This document shows positions 61,661-64,000 of a stretch of 64,000 nucleotides of DNA, piece by piece (the first letter of the stretch is position 1; each line of letters starts with the position of its first letter). A program made the position numbers and the translations under genes. The notes under the pieces are model-generated. The model searched no databases. It was not told the origin of the DNA and worked only from the letters and a program-made list of their open reading frames with translations. Source of the DNA: Paenibacillus alvei DSM 29. Lineage in GTDB: Bacteria > Bacillota > Bacilli > Paenibacillales > Paenibacillaceae. Location: the NCBI RefSeq assembly GCF_000293805.1, contig NZ_AMBZ01000001.1, forward strand, positions 648,001 through 712,000. Direction: 5' to 3'.

Positions 61661-61754
61661 ACTCCACCTCTATTCTCCATGAGAATGATCAACCCTATAG
61701 GATTACCTACACGGCAGTATCCCGCTTCTTATTCTCTGCCTATCAAGCTACCTT

Positions 61755-63296
61755 CTAGGTACTGGCACCCCCTCTGCCTCTGCTATCCCCGACTTCCATT
61801 CGCGCAGATACACCACGCTCCATTTGGGTGTCCTCCGTCCATACGGGGACACGAAGAAAAATATCCTTAAGCTCTTCTTTGCGCATTGGTGCAATTCCTG
61901 ACATATAAGGGATACCGAACGATCGCAATGTAAACAGGTGTGTCATCAGCAATATGATCCCCATCATTAATCCCAACATGCCCAGCATGCCCGAGAGGAT
62001 CATCATAGGAAAGCGCAGCAGCCGCACAGCGATTCCCAAATTGTAATGCGGAACTAAGAATGAGGATACCCCTGTAATCGCGACAACCATAACCATCGGA
62101 GCAGAGACGAGCCCTGCAGTTATTGCGGCCTGACCAATAACGAGAGCGCCGACGATGCTGATTGCAGAACCAACCTGCTGTGGCAGCCGCGCGCCCGCTT
62201 CACGAAGCGCCTCGAACATAATCTCCATTAAGAGCGCCTCTACAAGCGCCGGAAATGGAACTTGGCTGCGGGCTTTAGCCATCGTTAATATGAGAGCAGT
62301 TGGGATCATCTCCTGATGGTAGGTGATAATTGCAACATAAAGAGATGGCCCAATTAGTGAAATCACGAGGCAAATGTAGCGCAGCCAGCGGATGATGGTG
62401 CCGAAGTGATGGCGCTCATAGTAATCCTCAGGAGATTGCAAGAACGATGCCCACAATCCTGGCGCAATGAGGGCAACTGGCGACCCATCAACTAGAATGA
62501 CGATACGTCCCTCAAGCAAATGGGAGGCAGCTACATCTGGACGCTCTGTAGTAAGTAGCTGGGGAAATGGAGATGCTGGCATATCCTCCAAACATTCTTC
62601 CACATAACCGCTATCTAGCACGCTTTGCAACGACATGCCTTCCAGACGCTTCCGTACTTCAGCCAGCAATTGGGGAGCTACAATGCCTTCTATATAGGCA
62701 TACCGGATTTCTGTAAGAGTCAATTCGCCACGCTTCAGCGACTCCATCTTCAACCGCGGTGTTCGAACACGCCGACGAAGCAAGGCTGCGTTTGTTTGCA
62801 GCGTTTCTACGAATCCATCCCTTGGGCCGCGTACCACCGATTCCGCAGATGGCTCTGATACGCCACGCTTGTCGAACTTGATCGCATCAATCGTAAATCC
62901 GGCAGATGAACGGTGAGGAATAAGCAGGGTTAAGCCTGCTAATATTGCTTCCATTGCCGCCTCCATCGAGTGAGTCGGCGTCACCTTCACAGCTGTAACG
63001 GTTCGCAGGATATCCTCTACCAGTACATTAGCGGAGTCAGGCTTGTCCGGATAACGCTGCTTCAGCGGTTCAATAATATGTTCGTCCAGCATCGCCGAGT
63101 CCGTCAGCCCGTCTAGATAGCATAAGGTAGCCTTCTTGCCTCCCTGTAATTCGAAGGTGTAAAAAATCACATCTTCACACTGTTGAAAGCAATCTTTTAA
63201 GAAGGCAACATTGCTCCTTCCATTGGAAGACCATACTGCATTTTGCGGCATGCCTGCTTGTGCAGTTCCGTTATGTTGTTCTTCTGTTGTAGGCAT
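61755..63296 (-). CDS. GerA-family germination receptor A subunit
   Basis: A 513-aa protein. Soluble N-terminal domain (FLKDCFQQCEDVIFYTF, CYLDGLTDSAMLDEHII, VVRGPRDGFVETLQTNAALL), then [40 protein letters not shown] and five or so membrane helices with LRLPQQVGSA-like ARLPQQVGSAISIVGALVIG. Intact, unlike the paralogue at 548-2183. ATG 63294-63296 follows GGAGGTAGGAG. First gene of its operon. I found no convincing sigma-G promoter. Confidence 0.95.
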   Translation of the reverse strand: MPTTEEQHNGTAQAGMPQNAVWSSNGRSNVAFLKDCFQQCEDVIFYTFELQGGKKATLCYLDGLTDSAMLDEHIIEPLKQRYPDKPDSANVLVEDILRTVTAVKVTPTHSMEAAMEAILAGLTLLIPHRSSAGFTIDAIKFDKRGVSEPSAESVVRGPRDGFVETLQTNAALLRRRVRTPRLKMESLKRGELTLTEIRYAYIEGIVAPQLLAEVRKRLEGMSLQSVLDSGYVEECLEDMPASPFPQLLTTERPDVAASHLLEGRIVILVDGSPVALIAPGLWASFLQSPEDYYERHHFGTIIRWLRYICLVISLIGPSLYVAIITYHQEMIPTALILTMAKARSQVPFPALVEALLMEIMFEALREAGARLPQQVGSAISIVGALVIGQAAITAGLVSAPMVMVVAITGVSSFLVPHYNLGIAVRLLRFPMMILSGMLGMLGLMMGIILLMTHLFTLRSFGIPYMSGIAPMRKEELKDIFLRVPVWTEDTQMERGVSARMEVGDSRGRGGAST

Positions 63297-63399
63297 ATAC
63301 TCCTACCTCCTTCGAAGTTCCCCGCACCGAACATCGACTCTGTAACGAGTCTCCGTCTTCTCCCAATATAGGTTTGCATGTACAACTGAAAATTATGAG

Positions 63400-63428
63400 T
63401 TGACAGTTGAAAATCATCATGATATAGT
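63400..63428 (+). promoter_or_regulatory. Sigma-A promoter of the MarR-type gene
   Basis: TTGACA (63400-63405), 17-base spacer, TATAGT (63423-63428). Confidence 0.8.
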
Positions 63429-63446
63429 TATCTCGAATTAAAGATA
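63429..63446. promoter_or_regulatory. MhqR-like operator
   Basis: TATCTCGAATTAAAGATA, an inverted repeat with perfect outer arms TATCT/AGATA, starting directly after the -10 box. It resembles the MhqR box TATCTCGAATTCGAGATA of Bacillus subtilis as I recall it. Autoregulation is implied. Confidence 0.7.
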
Positions 63447-63495
63447 TTATTTTTCGAGACATTAAGTTCCTTATCGTAAAGGTGGTGAATGACAG

Positions 63496-63960
63496 ATGAC
63501 CAACCCTCGTACGGATGCATTTGATCCCGAGATTCAGCAGTCGCTAAAGCTATTCATTGTATTGTCCCGCGCCTCTAAGGCCCTTATGGACTATGCCCAG
63601 CAGGACATGAAGCATTATGAGCTTAATCCGTCCGAATTCGCGGTCATGGAACTGCTCTACCATAAGGGGGCTACCCCTATCCAGCAGATCGGCGGTAAAA
63701 TATTGCTTGCCAGCGGCACGATGACCTATGTAATCGACAAACTTGTAAAGAAGGGATTCCTGCAGCGAAGACCTTGCGAGAAGGATCGTCGCGTCATCTA
63801 TGCAGAGCTGACGCCTGAGGGAGAAGCTGTTATTGGCGACATCTTCCCTCGACATGCGAAGGCTCTTCACGAAGCGGTTAACGGAATGCCTTTGGAAGAC
63901 AAGGAACAACTCATTGGCTTGTTGAAAAAGCTGGGACAGAACATCCCTTCACCAAAGTAG
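63496..63960 (+). CDS. MarR-family regulator, MhqR-like
   Basis: A 154-aa winged-helix repressor. Conserved: SLKLFIVLSRASKALMDYAQ, LNPSEFAVMELLYHKGATPI, GKILLASGTMTYVIDKLVKKG and KDRRVIYAELTPEG. It closely resembles Bacillus MhqR, which represses quinone-detoxifying dioxygenases and reductases. The operator found in its own promoter is a near match to the MhqR box. It has no conserved Cys near the N terminus as in OhrR. AGGTGGTGA lies before the ATG. The regulated enzymes are not in this window. Confidence 0.85.
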   Translation: MTNPRTDAFDPEIQQSLKLFIVLSRASKALMDYAQQDMKHYELNPSEFAVMELLYHKGATPIQQIGGKILLASGTMTYVIDKLVKKGFLQRRPCEKDRRVIYAELTPEGEAVIGDIFPRHAKALHEAVNGMPLEDKEQLIGLLKKLGQNIPSPK

Positions 63961-64000
63961 CCCTTTAAAGTAGCCCTTTTCAGTAGAGAAGGGTATCCCT

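Noticed and set aside
63297-63400. Sigma-G promoter for the second ger operon
   Set aside because: No pair of boxes with 17-18 base spacing fits; CTATATT near 63366 lacks a -35.

Overview
The window looks like the chromosome of an endospore-forming Firmicute, most likely Paenibacillus or a close relative. Evidence: two GerA-type germination receptor loci, a Tlp spore protein, Spo0M, a YhcN/YlaJ spore lipoprotein, a caa3 oxidase operon, strong AAGGAGG ribosome binding sites and many TTG/GTG starts. The species is not resolved. I see no tRNA, rRNA, CRISPR array or prophage. One intact IS4-type element is present with a 9-bp target duplication.

Layout. 1-2.2 kb: a Ger receptor locus (gerA frameshifted, gerB running off the edge) with a good sigma-G promoter candidate. 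2.6-6.3 kb: AraC/GyrI-like regulator, copper-amine-oxidase-N-type secreted protein, DUF2935 protein and a Gln-rich small protein. 6.4-10.6 kb: trehalose locus treR-treP-treA with two TreR-like operators on the treP promoter; treA is frameshifted. 11.6-16.6 kb: complete urease operon ureABCEFGD (ureF frameshifted). 17.2-22.1 kb: secreted subtilase with fibronectin III and chitin-binding tail, an ECF sigma/anti-sigma pair (sigma frameshifted) and a secreted protein made of two nearly identical chagasin-type protease-inhibitor domains. 22.5-26.8 kb: YtrA-type GntR regulator with two ABC ATPases, a NatB-like permease and another membrane protein, with an operator over the promoter. 27.1-32.6 kb: ctaCDEF, ctaG and DUF420 genes. 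33-43.5 kb: spore lipoprotein, methionine aminopeptidase remnant, serine hydrolase, MFS transporter, TVP38 protein, Spo0M, lipid kinase, MscL with a zinc-ribbon tail, TrmB regulator and a zinc-ribbon protein. 43.8-51.7 kb: UvrD-like helicase, the IS, small alarmone synthetase, tlp, M15 peptidase, cystine-type symporter and an AlkD remnant. 51.9-58.9 kb: CUT1 sugar ABC transporter with cre sites, next to a YesM/YesN-type two-component system. 59.1-63.3 kb: a second Ger operon gerA-gerC-small membrane gene-gerB. 63.5 kb: MarR/MhqR-like regulator with a palindromic operator.

A striking general feature is five frameshifts in otherwise well-conserved genes. Four are explained by one missing base in a homopolymer run or short A-run. 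This suggests uncorrected sequencing indels as much as real gene decay, so these genes should not be read as dead without checking. Two other remnants (Map at 34.1 kb, AlkD at 51.5 kb) look like true decay.
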